Assembly (NCBI GenBank): GCA_037178675.1
Contig: JAYMGJ010000310.1
Location: 1 to 64,000, forward strand
Direction: 5' to 3'
Source of the DNA: Scleroderma bovista
Taxonomy: Eukaryota > Basidiomycota > Agaricomycetes > Boletales > Sclerodermataceae
Length of the DNA: 64,000 nt
Position 1 is the stretch's first letter. Each line of letters begins with the position of its first letter. Both the position numbers and the translations under genes were made by a program. This document shows, in pieces, positions 13,303 to 24,114 of this stretch. A model generated the notes under the pieces. It did not search any database. It saw only the letters and a list, made by a program, of their open reading frames with translations, and was not told where the DNA came from.

Positions 13303-13908
13303 ATGCCGCAGGAAGGTTTAGGCGTCCCAGTAAAACTCCTGCACGAGTCTCTAGGCCACATCGTCACGGTTGAGCTCAAGACGGGTCAATTGTATCGGGG
13401 AAAACTTGCGGAAGGTGTGTGTGCTTCATCTAGTGGCGACCTGCCGATGATTCACTGATCACTGGACCCGCCAGCTGAAGATAATTTGAACATCTCCCTC
13501 AAAGACATTACCGTCACAGGACGGGATGGGCGTGTATCACAACTCGACCAAGTGTACATCAGGGGAAGTATGATAAGATTTTTCATTGTACCCGACATGC
13601 TGCAGAATGCCCCCATGTAAGCTACCCTCGCAGCCCCATCCTGTTACCCTAATTTGGCTGGATAGGTTCAAACGGGTTGGTCCAAATGCCATGCGGGGAA
13701 GGGGTATTGGTACTGCGCGTGGACGCGCGACGATCATGCGAGGTGGGTATCCAAATCTCATCACCGTGTCCCCTTACTGATTAACCCGTCTCCTCCTCTG
13801 CAGCCAACGGTGAGTCAACGATGGTTTATACATCCGTTCCAAAGCCTGACTCTTTTGACAGCTCGCCGTGGTCGTGGTGTACCCGCGCCTCGTGGAATCA
13901 GACGATGA
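13303..13908 (+). CDS. SMD3: Small nuclear ribonucleoprotein SmD3
   Basis: Core Sm-ring protein of spliceosomal snRNPs. Exons 13303..13414, 13475..13616, 13666..13742, 13804..13809 and 13862..13908 give 127 aa, matching the family (about 126). Sm1 is visible as [18 protein letters not shown] and Sm2 as [19 protein letters not shown]; the tail ends in an RG-rich stretch, [13 protein letters not shown]. The fourth exon is only 6 nt (CCAACG), flanked by a CAG acceptor and a GTGAGT donor; it supplies Ala-Asn in MRANARRGRG, which lines up with the equivalent residues in other SmD3 tails. Skipping it keeps the frame, so a two-residue-shorter isoform is also possible. Confidence 0.93.
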
Positions 13909-14032
13909 AGTTGAAAAGTTCACACCACTGTTCGATGTGATTTTGTATTTCTGTCAAAAAATATGTACATATTGTACTCTGTTGACGGAGAGTACTTACC
14001 ATGGTGGGATACATTGTACTTGGCAATGACAG

Positions 14033-14416
14033 TTAAAAGTCGGAAACTCGTCCCTTGAAGCTCCAGTCACCGCCATCCTGGGCCCACTTTCCGACTGGTT
14101 CCCTCTTTGGACCGCCTTGCTCGCCGGTCTTGGGATTGACTTCACCCTCGAATTCAGGTGTGAGGGGTTTGCGAGCGTCGGGGTGGAGAGAAAGGTCCGC
14201 TTCGGACTGTTGTTGGGAGAGGGGTGCCTGGGCTGCGCGCTGGAGCTCTTGGAATTGGCGCTGTAGGTCTCGGGGAAGGGGTGGTGGCGAGGGCCTGTTT
14301 GGGACCGAGGACATGGCCCGGAAAGAGTTGAAGAACGGTCGCATCAGAGGAGAACTGGAGAAGACAAGAGATGCCGCCGGCAAAACGAGTACAGGCTGAC
14401 TAATCAGCGGGGGCAT
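14033..14416 (-). CDS. SDHAF4: Succinate dehydrogenase assembly factor 4 (Sdh8-like)
   Basis: A small mitochondrial chaperone that binds flavinylated Sdh1 before complex II assembly. The C-terminal signature is very clear: EVNPKTGEQGGPKREPVGKW, then GDWSFKGRVSDF at the end. An N-terminal stretch rich in hydrophobic and basic residues (MPPLISQPVLVLPAASLVF, then MRPFFNSFRAMSS) fits a mitochondrial presequence. The start at 14416 is chosen because it gives this presequence; the frame is open further upstream and a later start at MRPFF is possible. It converges on SmD3 with about 125 bp between stops. Confidence 0.88.
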   Translation of the reverse strand: MPPLISQPVLVLPAASLVFSSSPLMRPFFNSFRAMSSVPNRPSPPPLPRDLQRQFQELQRAAQAPLSQQQSEADLSLHPDARKPLTPEFEGEVNPKTGEQGGPKREPVGKWAQDGGDWSFKGRVSDF

Positions 14417-14660
14417 GCTGAGTAAGCGATCATTGATCGGGCCCGTCGAGAGCGAAGACGAGAGCGAAGCAACACTCAACGTCCCTGCAAGTGCTGGCAC
14501 CTGAAGCCAGTGAAGGCCACAGTCGACGACCCAAGCGCTTGTGCTCGCCTTTGTTTGCTGTGCGGTCAGCGTAGGCCCACCAGGCACTCGTGACCCTTGC
14601 CACTATTTGGTCCCCGCGATCTTTCCCCAAAGTGCCCTCTTCATTTACCCCGGCCAGCTT

Positions 14661-14682
14661 TCTCTCTCTCTCTCTCTCTCTC
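14661..14682 (+). repeat. (TC)11 microsatellite in 5' leader
   Basis: Eleven uninterrupted TC units lie just upstream of the ATG of the Zn2Cys6 regulator at 14700. Pyrimidine tracts next to start sites are common in fungal promoters; a function is only inferred. Confidence 0.85.
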
Positions 14683-14699
14683 TTTCCTCTTCCCCGCCT

Positions 14700-17600
14700 A
14701 TGCAAGCCTCACACTCCTACGTCGCTCCGAGTAGTTACGCTGCCAATGTTGTTGGATTCTCACATCCCTGCGCCTACCAGTACCAATCTGACGATCCACA
14801 CACCTCATCGCTTCATTCAACTCAGCCCTATTCCACCGACTCCCTCTTTAAGAAGCGCAAAATCGACCGCGCTTGCGATGCTTGTCGTCGCAGGAAGATA
14901 AAATGCGACGGTCCCCGCACGGAAAACAATGTCTGCACCAACTGTACACAGTATGGCAAGCTATGTTCATATGTGTCCGTCAAATCAAACTTGGCTCTAC
15001 CGCTTGTTCTAACCCTCCTTTCACAGCGAGGCTTCCAAACCACGGGGTCCCCCCAAAGCGTGCGTTATTCCGTCTTGCGATCATACGAGTGGTCAACATT
15101 GACTTTACTCGGCCCTAGGTATGTCACCAGCTTGGAGGATAGGCTTGAAAAGATGGAAGCGCTGCTGAAGCGGGTAAGTCCCGCCTTACACCATCCGACT
15201 TTCCCATATATATAGATGTTACGAATGGTTGCTTAAGCGACTTCTGAGCGTTTCCACTTGATGGGCCATATCGCTTCACCTGTTTCAACTCCTTAGAGCA
15301 TTGACCAACAAATTTTTGTGCTAGCTTCGCCCTGAAGAGAACTTTTCGGAAGAGCTTGGACCCACTATCGTTCGAGATTCATGGAAAGCCGACCCAGAGC
15401 CCGTGCTGCCTTATGACCAGTCTTTGTCATCTCCATCTACTCTTCCCCTCAACCTCACGAATTCATCATCAGGATCTCTAAGAGCTGGACCCCTCCCACT
15501 ACTTTCCAATACCCTCTCTCCATCACGTGCTAAGACCAAGGTCCGCCACTCTGCAGGGGCCACCGATACGGATCTTTCTTCGGAAGGGGGATCATCCTCT
15601 GAAAGCGAAGAAGTTGGGGAACTCAGTCTCTCGCGCGGCATGAAGCGCCTGACGGTATGCGGCTTGGTACCTGCACAAGAGAGACCCTACGTGGCGGATA
15701 GTCAGGTTCGCTTCCACGGCAAAAGCAGCTGGTTCAAGCTCATCGAACCGATCCGGAAACTAAGGGAAGAGCATGCGTATAGTGTAACCAGTGGCCCCGA
15801 TAGCAGTATGTTTTCCCAACACAATATCAACCCGGCTGCGACTCGGCGACCAGAATTCTGGACAACGCCCGATGTAAGTTCTGATGACTCGTTCGCTTCG
15901 TTTGCTCAACTCTCTTGGCCACGTAGTGGGAACTCACGTATGAAGGCTCCTCTTATCGTCGTCAGAGTTTATGTCGGTTCCTTGCGCAACATTTTCCGCC
16001 ACCTGACCTTGCGGATGAACTAATCACCCTTTTCTTCGACCACGTCAACCTCCAGTTTCCCCTATTCCATCGCCCTACATTCGACCGCCAATGGAAAGGG
16101 GGATTACAGGTGAATGACCCATCCTTTGGTTGTCTTTGCTTGGCCCTATTTGCTGTCGCAAGTCGGTGGTGCGATGATCCTCGGGTTTTGGATGAGAACC
16201 AACATGACGTACCAGAAGAAGAGAGGAGGGATGATGAACGCAAGTGGCAGCGTGCCGGATGGAAATACTTCAACGTGGCACTTGGTATGTAACACAGCTT
16301 CACTACATTCCGGTCACTCAATTCGCCTAAGACGCGCATCGTGAATCACGTAGTCTCTTCCACCCTCCAGGTCTGTTCGAAGTACAGACGATGTCGGTCG
16401 GTGTTACTTAACTTATCACCAAGTCTGACTTGTTCCTGATCACACTTTATCATACAGCTAATGGGCATGTTCATTCGCGGAACGGCCTTCCATCCCGTAG
16501 CATGGCTTTTCATTGGTGTGGGCATCCGAAAAGCTCAGGACGTAGGCGCGCATCGCAAAAAGGTATACGGTGACAAGCCTAGCGCCGAGGAGGAATTGTG
16601 GAAGAGAGCCTTTTGGATGTTAGTCTTGTATGACCGCATAGGGAGCGCTGCCCTTGGTCGTCCATGTTGTTCTGGGGAGGAAGAGTAAGATTTACACATC
16701 TCCTTGAAATCCAGCCTAATGGTTTCTCGCCTCAGTTTCGATGTGGATTTGCCATTGGAAGTAGATGACGAATACTGGGAAACGGAAGATCCTCAGAAAG
16801 CATTCCAGCAGCCGCCTGGCAAGCCAGCAAAGGTTGCCGCATTTAACTCATACCTTAAGCTGACAAAAATCGCTGCATATGCTATGAGGAAACTCGTATG
16901 TTTCCCTTATATCTGCGGAAGTTTGTTCCTGATGTACATTGACTTTGTAGTATGCGCTTGACAGATCAAAGCTACTCATCAGCATGACGCGCCCACAATT
17001 ACAGGACGTTTTGACGGAACTCAATAAAGCTTTACTTGAGTGGATAAACTCGGTTCCTCCCCACTGTGCGTCGCCACTTGCCTGGGGCCCCTTTCTCTTA
17101 GCGCTGACACTTGTGGATCCTAGTGCACTGGTCGCCATCCATGGAAAACCCACTATTCGCCAATCAGGCAGCAACGTTGTACATCACGTATTACCTCGTC
17201 CAAATTATTATCTACAGACCTTTCCTACCACCTTCTCTGCGGTCCGTTTCCAACAGACCTCCCCAGTCAAAGATGCCCATCCCTTGCATCGCGATCTGTG
17301 TCAATGCTGCTCGATGTTGTTCTCGTATTTTGCAAACCCAAGTCAATCGTGGCATTTCCAATATATATAGTCTCATCTGCGCGGCACACATGTGCGCAGC
17401 CATCTTACTGATGAACTATTGGGATCTCAAATGGCAGGAGCGTAATCTGACGCATAGCAGCGCTGGCGAAGATATTAAATCACCACTAGCTGTTCAGATG
17501 CTCCAGGTCCTTCAGGAGGCCAAGGGTTTCATTCGTGCATTGGAACTCGTCAGGCCGCGTTGGAGAAATGCAGAGATTTACTTGTACGTCGTATTTATTT

Positions 17601-18313
17601 GTATCAACTACCGTAACGCTGATTGATCCCGTCATAGGAACGATTTAGGTACATCGATGCCTAGCACCACCTGCGGAACAGATTCGGAAAGCAACAAGGA
17701 TTTCGTCACACCGTTTCAGCAGCCTATGCAGTTCGACGAACAGGCACTCTACCAACTCGGTCCCACACCGTACCGCGTTCCTCCGGGATGCTATAATGCC
17801 ATGCAAGAGTATCCCACTGATTCACCTCCGAGTACCATGGATCTATATACGGCTCAGCTCCCCGCGGAACCACCGGCATTTTTCGACATGCCGCACATGT
17901 CACAGTTTCCCCTTCCCCGTAACCTGTACTTCTTTGACGACCAGTCCCTGGAGGAGGGTGAACTATCGTGGAGCTTGCAGAACCCAGTTCAAGCACAGCG
18001 TCTCCCACAAACATCGGAAGACCCACAACGGATTGTTTATCGACGAATAGCACAACGGAGCTATGACGATTTCCAGGGCAGCCTACCTCCAAGCGCTCCA
18101 TCCTACCCAAGTATCGGTGCTTCTTCATTCAATACGACGCACCTCGGGGACATATCGACGGAGCACGAAGTCACACCTTTGGTCTATGCCGATCATACTT
18201 TGGTACACTATGCCGAAGCAGCCCCCATGCCAGCATCGCATTATCCACACGATGCGACTGCTGCCGAGACGTACGTCCACCTGTATCATACTTTGTCAAC
18301 TGCTGGACCCTAA
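14700..18313 (+). CDS. Zn2Cys6 transcription factor with fungal-trans domain
   Basis: Eleven exons (14700..14974, 15027..15059, 15119..15173, 15325..15873, 15927..16288, 16354..16396, 16458..16684, 16736..16895, 16951..17065, 17124..17583, 17638..18313) join to 984 aa. The binuclear zinc cluster is at about residues 60-92: CDACRRRKIKCDG followed by CTNCTQYGKLC, with a linker and coiled coil (AYVTSLEDRLEKMEALLKR). The central fungal-specific domain includes FPLFHRPTFDRQW, GWKYFNVAL, GVGIRKAQDVGAHR and ERAFWMLVLYDR-type sequence. A disordered Ser/Pro-rich tail of about 220 residues follows. The join of exons 5 and 6 is the least certain. Target genes cannot be inferred; no clustered pathway genes are next to it. 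Confidence 0.9.
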
Positions 18314-18883
18314 CCGTGGGGTACAGCATGGCAGCTCCTGGGTGGACTCGCAATTCATCTTTCACATGTGCCACTGACGGTGGATGCGCAAGGTCCGTTG
18401 CGCCATCCAGTGTACCCCTGCACCACCACAACAAGATCCTACAACGGGAAGATATAGGGTATCCGCCGCCACACTGCGAGGCTGTCCCTTACGCTGAACA
18501 CTATTGACCGATCTTCTCCTACCCTTATCATGCACATGCACCTCTCTTCATTATTACGGCTTGTGACGAAGCGTTTCGCACCCTTTCTCGGTCATCTGCT
18601 TTATTTGCTTTCCTGTTAGAATCGACTGTAGTGTCAGAATGGTTTTACCATAGTGTACGATTTAGTTCTTTAGAATGGACTGTGTCTGTAGTCTTATCGC
18701 GTTGCCTCCCCGTGCATTGTGTTCCATATTCCTGTTCAGTGAAGTTGCTCGGGGATAGATGCACTGTCAGTGCTCCACTTGTCACAGGCCATCCCTCTAC
18801 AACTTTATTGTACATACTCGTAACTTCCTTTCCCCAAATAGCCGATAGAGGAATCGAAGCTCGTGCACCTTTGGTCATTGTCA
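18314..18883. other. Intergenic stretch, no gene seen
   Basis: About 570 bp between the transcription factor stop and the coding-like segment that starts at 18884. Short open frames are present on both strands but none has recognisable protein character. Confidence 0.5.
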
Positions 18884-19288
18884 TCAAGCCACAGGATCAC
18901 TGACGTCCATGTCAACTGGTACAGGGTCAGAGAAGACGTGAACCTTGCTGTGTCCCCTAGAAGCGGGAACAGGGTGCAGTATCGGACCGGTAAACTCTAA
19001 CCTCCGAGAGCTTCTTGGTCAGCAGAGGGTGAGTATCGGTGTCAAACCATGAGTCAAGCGGGAGTTCATTCCAGAAATCTCCTTTACTGTGGTTGTCGGT
19101 GGTACACAAAAGACGGTGTGGTCCGAATGCCTTCGACGCTACGGACGTCACTCCATACCAGCTGCATTCCTTCTCGTAGTTGTTGATGGCACCTTCGATG
19201 CTGAGGGTGTCTACACCATGCCATTATGTGAATACAACGGGATGCCTTGAGCGAAGGTCATGCAACTCCAGCCTTCATGCTCGTATAT
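18884..19288 (-). other. Coding-like segment, unassigned exons
   Basis: The minus strand reads like protein in pieces: IYEHEGWSCMTFAQGIPLYS just after a CTACAG acceptor at about 19289, then INNYEKECSWYGVTSVASKA and FWNELPLDSWFDTDTHPLL to about 18990, and finally HVFSDPVPVDMDVSDPVA with a stop at 18884. I could not find a start codon or phase-consistent joins for all pieces, and I do not recognise the family. It may be the 3' part of an unknown gene, alternative terminal exons of the J-protein gene (whose stop is only 7 bp away), or a decaying gene. Confidence 0.3.
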
Positions 19289-19295
19289 CTGTAGA

Positions 19296-20004
19296 TCAAG
19301 ACTTCTCATCTTGCATGCTTGCTTCCGTCAGTGAGTCATCAGATTGTGCGTGCTTCGCTGCAGCTGAACTTGCTTGCCGAGGGGTCCAGGACTTTAAGAC
19401 TTGTAAGCGAGTGAACGAGGTCTGCGCGACAAACGCAACCAACGTCTGAAGATAATTAGCTTCTAAATCCTGCCCTAGCCGTAGTACTTACGACGACTGC
19501 AATCAACACTATGGTTCTCTCTGTCCAGCGGTCGTCTCCAACGACATCATCGAAGTAAGGTCGTCGAGATGACCTGGGTTTGAACCACGCAGAATCCATT
19601 CTATGACCAGGGGTGGCAGAAATGTGCGCCTCCAATGAAATAGCCCTGCCACGAAGTATATCATATGCCTTGTTTATTGCCTGAATGCGCTCCTGAGTGA
19701 CTTCCGGGGGGTACCGGCGAGCGATGATGGAATCCGGGTGATAAACTCGAACAAGGTCATAGTCTATCGGAAGGCAAGTCAGAAAAGCCTCGTCCAGTAG
19801 TATCAGAAATAGTGGCTTACACCTCTGTTTTATCTCTTTCTGGGTCGCCGATCTGGGAAGGTGGAAGATGTCATGTGGTTGTGCATTCGGATGTATGGGG
19901 AACGGGAATGGGTTGGAGGATAGTCTAGAATAACTCCGAAAACATCCAACCTCGAGAGAAAAGGGCTTCTGAAAATGGCACCAGAGCCTCGAGAGCGAGC
20001 TCAT
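19296..20004 (-). CDS. Mitochondrial-type J-domain protein with C-terminal membrane helix
   Basis: Exons 20004..19821, 19763..19492 and 19445..19296 join in phase to 201 aa. An N-terminal basic, hydrophobic segment (RLWCHFQKPF, FRSYSRLSSNPFPF) resembles a mitochondrial targeting signal. The J domain is short: DIFHLPRSATQKEIKQRYYD, then LVRVYHPDS with the HPD that stimulates Hsp70 ATPase, then IQAINKAYDILRG. Splicing is needed to make the helix II junction QRYYDLV. A hydrophobic helix, TIVLIAVVVTLVAFVAQTSF, sits across the last intron and suggests membrane anchoring. The partner Hsp70 is not known from the sequence. Confidence 0.85.
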
Positions 20005-20200
20005 AAACGAAGTAACGCCAATATGTATGAGGGAACGTCAAACACACTGTGTGGCAGTGCCAATGCTATTGATGTAGAGATTTCTAATGAACTCCGGTCA
20101 TACTCCGTGATACAGCCTAACACGACAACAAGCATGGTTACAAAACCATAATTCACTCAGACATACTTGCAACCATGCAAGGGACTAAATGATAAGATAA

Positions 20201-22339
20201 TCAGCCAAGATAAACAATAAGAACACCACGATTCCGAGTGTCGATTTCTGCCCTCAGTGATTGCCTGTAGTCACGATGATTTCCTGGCCTTTCCTGTAAT
20301 ACGGAGGCCTACCTCTGCATTTCATCCTCCAGAGCGAGTCTCATCTTTGGAACCCTGTCACGAGCATGTAATCCTTTCCCTAAAATCTGTCTGAGAGGAG
20401 TGCGCGCGCGAATAAAACGAATGACGACACACCAACGATGAAGCGCAACACAGTATCACCTTGGAATTTAGCCTTTGAAATAGCTTCTCTTGTCCGTTCA
20501 ATAGCTTCTTTAATAAAAAGGCGGTGAAGGTCGATGGTTCCAGCTTTTTGATTCTGATTCACACGACCGTTTTCAGTCTTGTGGCATCAAAGAAAATATG
20601 TACGCACGGCATTGTTCGCTGTGAATGCAACACGGAAAGGTACACATCTATCATACACCTTGTAGCTCTGTGGGCGTGCCACTCACTTTCGAAGATCAAA
20701 GTACATGCTTTGAAATTCAGTTTCTTCATTTCATCCTGATGTCTTCTTCCCATCTTGCTCCAGTGTCTAGAAAGTACGCGATCACGGATCTTGTTCGCGT
20801 GATCACGTTTCCGGAAACATGCAATCATCTTCTTGTGCTTCAACTTCGCCCTAGCCCGAAGGGCTTGTGGATCCTCCGAGTCATCAGGTGAGCTGGATTC
20901 CTAATATACAAAATCTATAGAGGGTTGATATCCAGATGAAGTGATTCACCTCTGAGACGGGTTCCTCATGCTCGTGTTGACGTCGAAGGTGAATTGAATC
21001 GGGCTTGGGAGCTGATTTCTGTTCACGATGACGCTGCGTGGTAGGAATTCCAACGGTTGTGGAATTTAAAGTGACCTTCGATGGAGATGACGGATGCCTA
21101 ATTGCAGGGTGGGAAGAGTCTAAGAGTGATTCAGCTGTGGACTGTCGGGGGACACTGAGTTTCTGGAATATGAGCTCGCCATCCGTTGCCTCGTCAGCTA
21201 GTAGGGCACCAGCAGTCACACTTAAATGGTAATCAACGACCCTCATTACAGGCCAGGTGCTCACCAGTTTCATCCCAACCATCACCATAATATTGGTGTT
21301 GGTCCTCCTCCGCGAGAGCAGGGGAAGAAGAGAACCAACTATTACTGTGGGACTCTATAGATAATGATCGGTGGCTAAGGGACAAGCAGCATTGCCCATT
21401 AGCGCCTTGGTCATCGTCCGAGTCACCATACTGGAATATGGGCTCATCATCTGTTGCCTCGCCAGCTAGGGCACCAGGAGTCACTCTTAAATAGTACTTA
21501 TTACAAGTCAGATGCTCACCAGTTTCGTCCCAATCATCACTATAAGATTCGTGTTGGTCCTCCTCCGCGAGAGCAGGGGAAGAAGAGAGCCGAATATTAC
21601 TGTGGGACTCCGTAGATAATGATCGGTGGCTAAAGGACAAGCAGCGTTGAAAGCGTTCGGCTACGTTTCTTTGTTGCACATTAGTGCCTTGGTCATCGTC
21701 TGAGTCCTCATACTGGAATATGGGTTCATCATCCGTTGCCTCGTCAGCTAGGGCACCAGCAGTCACTCTTAAATGGTACTTATTACAAGTAAGATGCTCA
21801 CCAGTTTCGTCCCAATCATCACTAGAAGATTCGTGTCGGTCCTCCTCCGCGAGAGCAGGGGAAGAAGAAAACTGAGTATCACTGTGAAACTCTGTAGGTG
21901 ATGATCGGTGGCTAAGAAACGAGAAACGTTGCCCATCAGTGCCTTGGTCATCGTCCGAGTCCCCATAGCTTTGTTGAGAATAGTGAAATTGACCACAAGC
22001 GCATCTGTAAGCCCTGACAGTATCCAAGTCATCTCGGTACTGTGACCCTGTGGTGGCGTAAGCAGATTGTTTGGGACTTCCATACCGAGAAGTATTTGGA
22101 AGTGGGGATAGTTTATCCAAGGACGAGGGAGGCCTCGCTGCATAGGGGGACCGGGGAAGACTTGCACGCTGTGCGGCTTGACGCTCGCGATCCCTTTCAC
22201 AAATTGCACACTGGCATCGCCCTGCTTTGTGCGAGTAATCACCTTGGTTCGAATATTCGGTGTTACCCTTGTCGCCAAAGAAAAGACTCGCAGCTAGGAG
22301 AGCAGCACCAGCGATGAGCGCTGTTCTGAGGAATCCCAT
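20201..22339 (-). CDS. DUF1771-Smr protein 1 (repeat-expanded paralogue)
   Basis: First and longest of three neighbouring minus-strand paralogues. The N-terminus MGFLRTALIAGAALLAASLF is a probable signal anchor. A central acidic, Ser-rich region contains about three degenerate 85-94-residue repeats (see separate entry). Then come a DUF1771 helix hairpin (KMIACFRKRDHANKIRDRVL, RRHQDEMKKLNFKA) and the Smr domain: IDLHRLFIKEAIERTREAI with the DLH motif, FIVGKGLHARD, and a last small exon ending RNRGVLIVYLG. The last exon is found only if the AG|GTAGGC donor after EDEMQR is used; otherwise a stop follows directly at 20309. Smr domains bind or cut nucleic acid; the role of membrane-anchored fungal versions is not established. 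Some internal junctions around 21,000-21,250 are unresolved. Confidence 0.75.
21256..21990 (-). repeat. Coding tandem repeat, units of about 255-282 bp
   Basis: Within Smr paralogue 1, units beginning near 21256, 21511 and 21793 repeat at spacings of about 255 and 282 bp. Each unit encodes SSSPALAEEDQHE, a DDWDETGEHL stretch, a GALADEATDDEPIFQY stretch and DSDDDQG. The length difference is a 27-bp (nine-codon) insertion in one unit. Each unit contains a GTGAGC immediately after the codons for DET, resembling a splice donor. Confidence 0.9.
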
Positions 22340-22706
22340 CACGGGAGATAACAATGCAAGGGCTGATCAAGGCGCCCAAAAGCGTGGCTGCGCACAAATA
22401 TTTGGCTCGGTGGGGACATGATATGCACTGGTATACGAATTGAATACGGCAAGGGCGGCCCAACCTAGTTATGTAAATCAGTTAGATACAGGAACACTAC
22501 TCACATGATCAAGGATGGCATGATGAGCCGTCACAAGTGCTAATCACACCACGGCCGGAAGAGGCCTGCGGCTTGAAGATAAAGAGAGGGGGTTCAAATG
22601 GTAACACAGGAGTGAGCCTTACACATGCAAGTTAATACATCGGTACATTGGCAGGTCGTTGTCAGTCATTAGCATACCAAACAGCACCCGTCTGCATGAT
22701 TCCCCA
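22340..22706. other. Intergenic, Smr1-Smr2
   Basis: Some 370 bp between the start of Smr paralogue 1 and the stop of paralogue 2. It should hold the promoter of paralogue 1. No open frame or motif of note was seen. Confidence 0.5.
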
Positions 22707-23798
22707 TCACGTTAAGCGCGCTATCAAGATTCCTGTATTGTTGGGGTCAAGTCCAACTCGCATGTTGCGCCTCAAACCTCAAAGTAAGTAAAACTACCTA
22801 AACGCACGAGAGTAGGTAGCTTACCCCTTCATGAAGTCTTCTAGTGCTGGTTTGATCTTGGCCTCGTTGCGCTCGGAGTGCAATCCCTTTCCTACACACA
22901 TGTCTAATTGTCAAGACCCAGTGTCGCTGACGTTGACATACCGACAATCAACCGTATTTCTGAGATCCCTTGCTTCCGAGCCTTCTCTATGCCTTTCTCG
23001 GCATGGGCAATAGCCTCCTTAACATAAAGATTATGAAGGTCCACTTCATCATCATCTTTATTCTTCTCCATTTCCGTGAGCTTCACCCGACCAGGAAGGT
23101 TTGAAGGCGCACCAGGTTGTTTTCTGTTACCGGATAATCTTAGATTCGTACGTCCAACTTATGCGAAGAATACGATGTTCACCTCTGAATATCCAGGCGC
23201 TGGCTGAGGTGTTCAAGTTCTCCATCCTTTGTTTATGCATTCCCCCTTCCTCAGAGAGCTGCTTAGCGAGTGCTGTCTCCTGTCTGATAGGCTTCCTGAC
23301 TCTGCCGATAGCATTGTGCATTAAATCCCCTTCCTGAATGGCTCTGGAACGAAGTGTTGTATAATGCTCGTGAGTGCCGCCGCCCTCAGGTAAATTCTCT
23401 GCCCAATCAATCTGGTGCCCAAAATCGTGTCTGCTCGGAGAGCTGCCAGAAACGGTCTGTTGAGAATCTGCCCTAGACCAGGGATCCGCACTATTTTTCT
23501 GGCTCTCGTACTCTTGCCTAGCACAGAAAGTATCTTGATGTCCGCTCCCACGTTGTGCAGGTTAGCATGAACGTTTCCGAGCCTCGGCTCGACTTTGCTG
23601 AACGCAGGAGGTATCCTGCACAGGATTCCTACACTGCTTGGACTGGCGAGAATATTCTGGAAAGCGGGTTTGGCGGCCACTGTGGCCTTCAGGAGCTCCG
23701 TAAGAATTACGTCCTTGGCCCTCATTGCTGTCGGAGGACCATAGGATGGCAACTAGTAGAACAGCACCAGCTATGAGCACTGCTGGAAGGAAACCCAT
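22707..23798 (-). CDS. DUF1771-Smr protein 2
   Basis: Middle paralogue. It begins MGFLPAVLIAGAVLLVAILW, nearly the same anchor as paralogue 1. A disordered Gln/Ser/Arg-rich stretch follows, then DUF1771 (HYTTLRSRAIQEGDLMHNAI, KQLSEEGGMHKQRMENLN) and the Smr domain: EVDLHNLYVKEAIAHAEKGI, EIRLIVGKGLHSERNEAKIK, with a last exon ending GLDPNNTGILIARLT. That exon joins through a 54-nt intron after KPALEDFMKG; without it a stop would fall at 22821. Frames change in the middle region (about 23,540-23,600), where an intron is likely but not resolved. The shared start and domain order point to origin by tandem duplication. Confidence 0.75.
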
Positions 23799-24114
23799 GA
23801 CGAGGACGGTATGATCTAAAGAGAGGATTAACAGTAAAGGAGCGCAAGATGCAAGATGTCTGAATATATACTACTAGGTCGAGCTGTAGCGCTGGCGGAC
23901 TACGAATCAATGAATAAGGACTCCGGGCTGCACTGGTTTACATGAACTTTAAAATCGAACCTGACATAACATAAGGATGAACTCACTCAACTGTATTTAT
24001 GTAATATTATTGTACAACAATTCAATACATTGGTATCTGATCCAATGGCCACAAGAAAATTCCAAAGAAAACCTCGTGGTGATTGCGCCGGTGGCGCAAT
24101 AGTGGCATACCGTT
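23799..24114. other. Intergenic, Smr2-Smr3
   Basis: Roughly 316 bp of AT-rich sequence between paralogues 2 and 3, expected to hold the promoter of paralogue 2. Nothing else recognised. Confidence 0.5.

Noticed and set aside
12882..13373. Plus-strand frame across the CLC start and SmD3 start
   Set aside because: It is antisense to the CLC N-terminus and out of frame with SmD3.
14541..14699. Upstream extension of the Zn2Cys6 regulator to an ATG at 14541
   Set aside because: The added residues are translated promoter with a (TC)n run encoding Ser-Leu repeats, and they overlap the divergent SDHAF4 upstream region.
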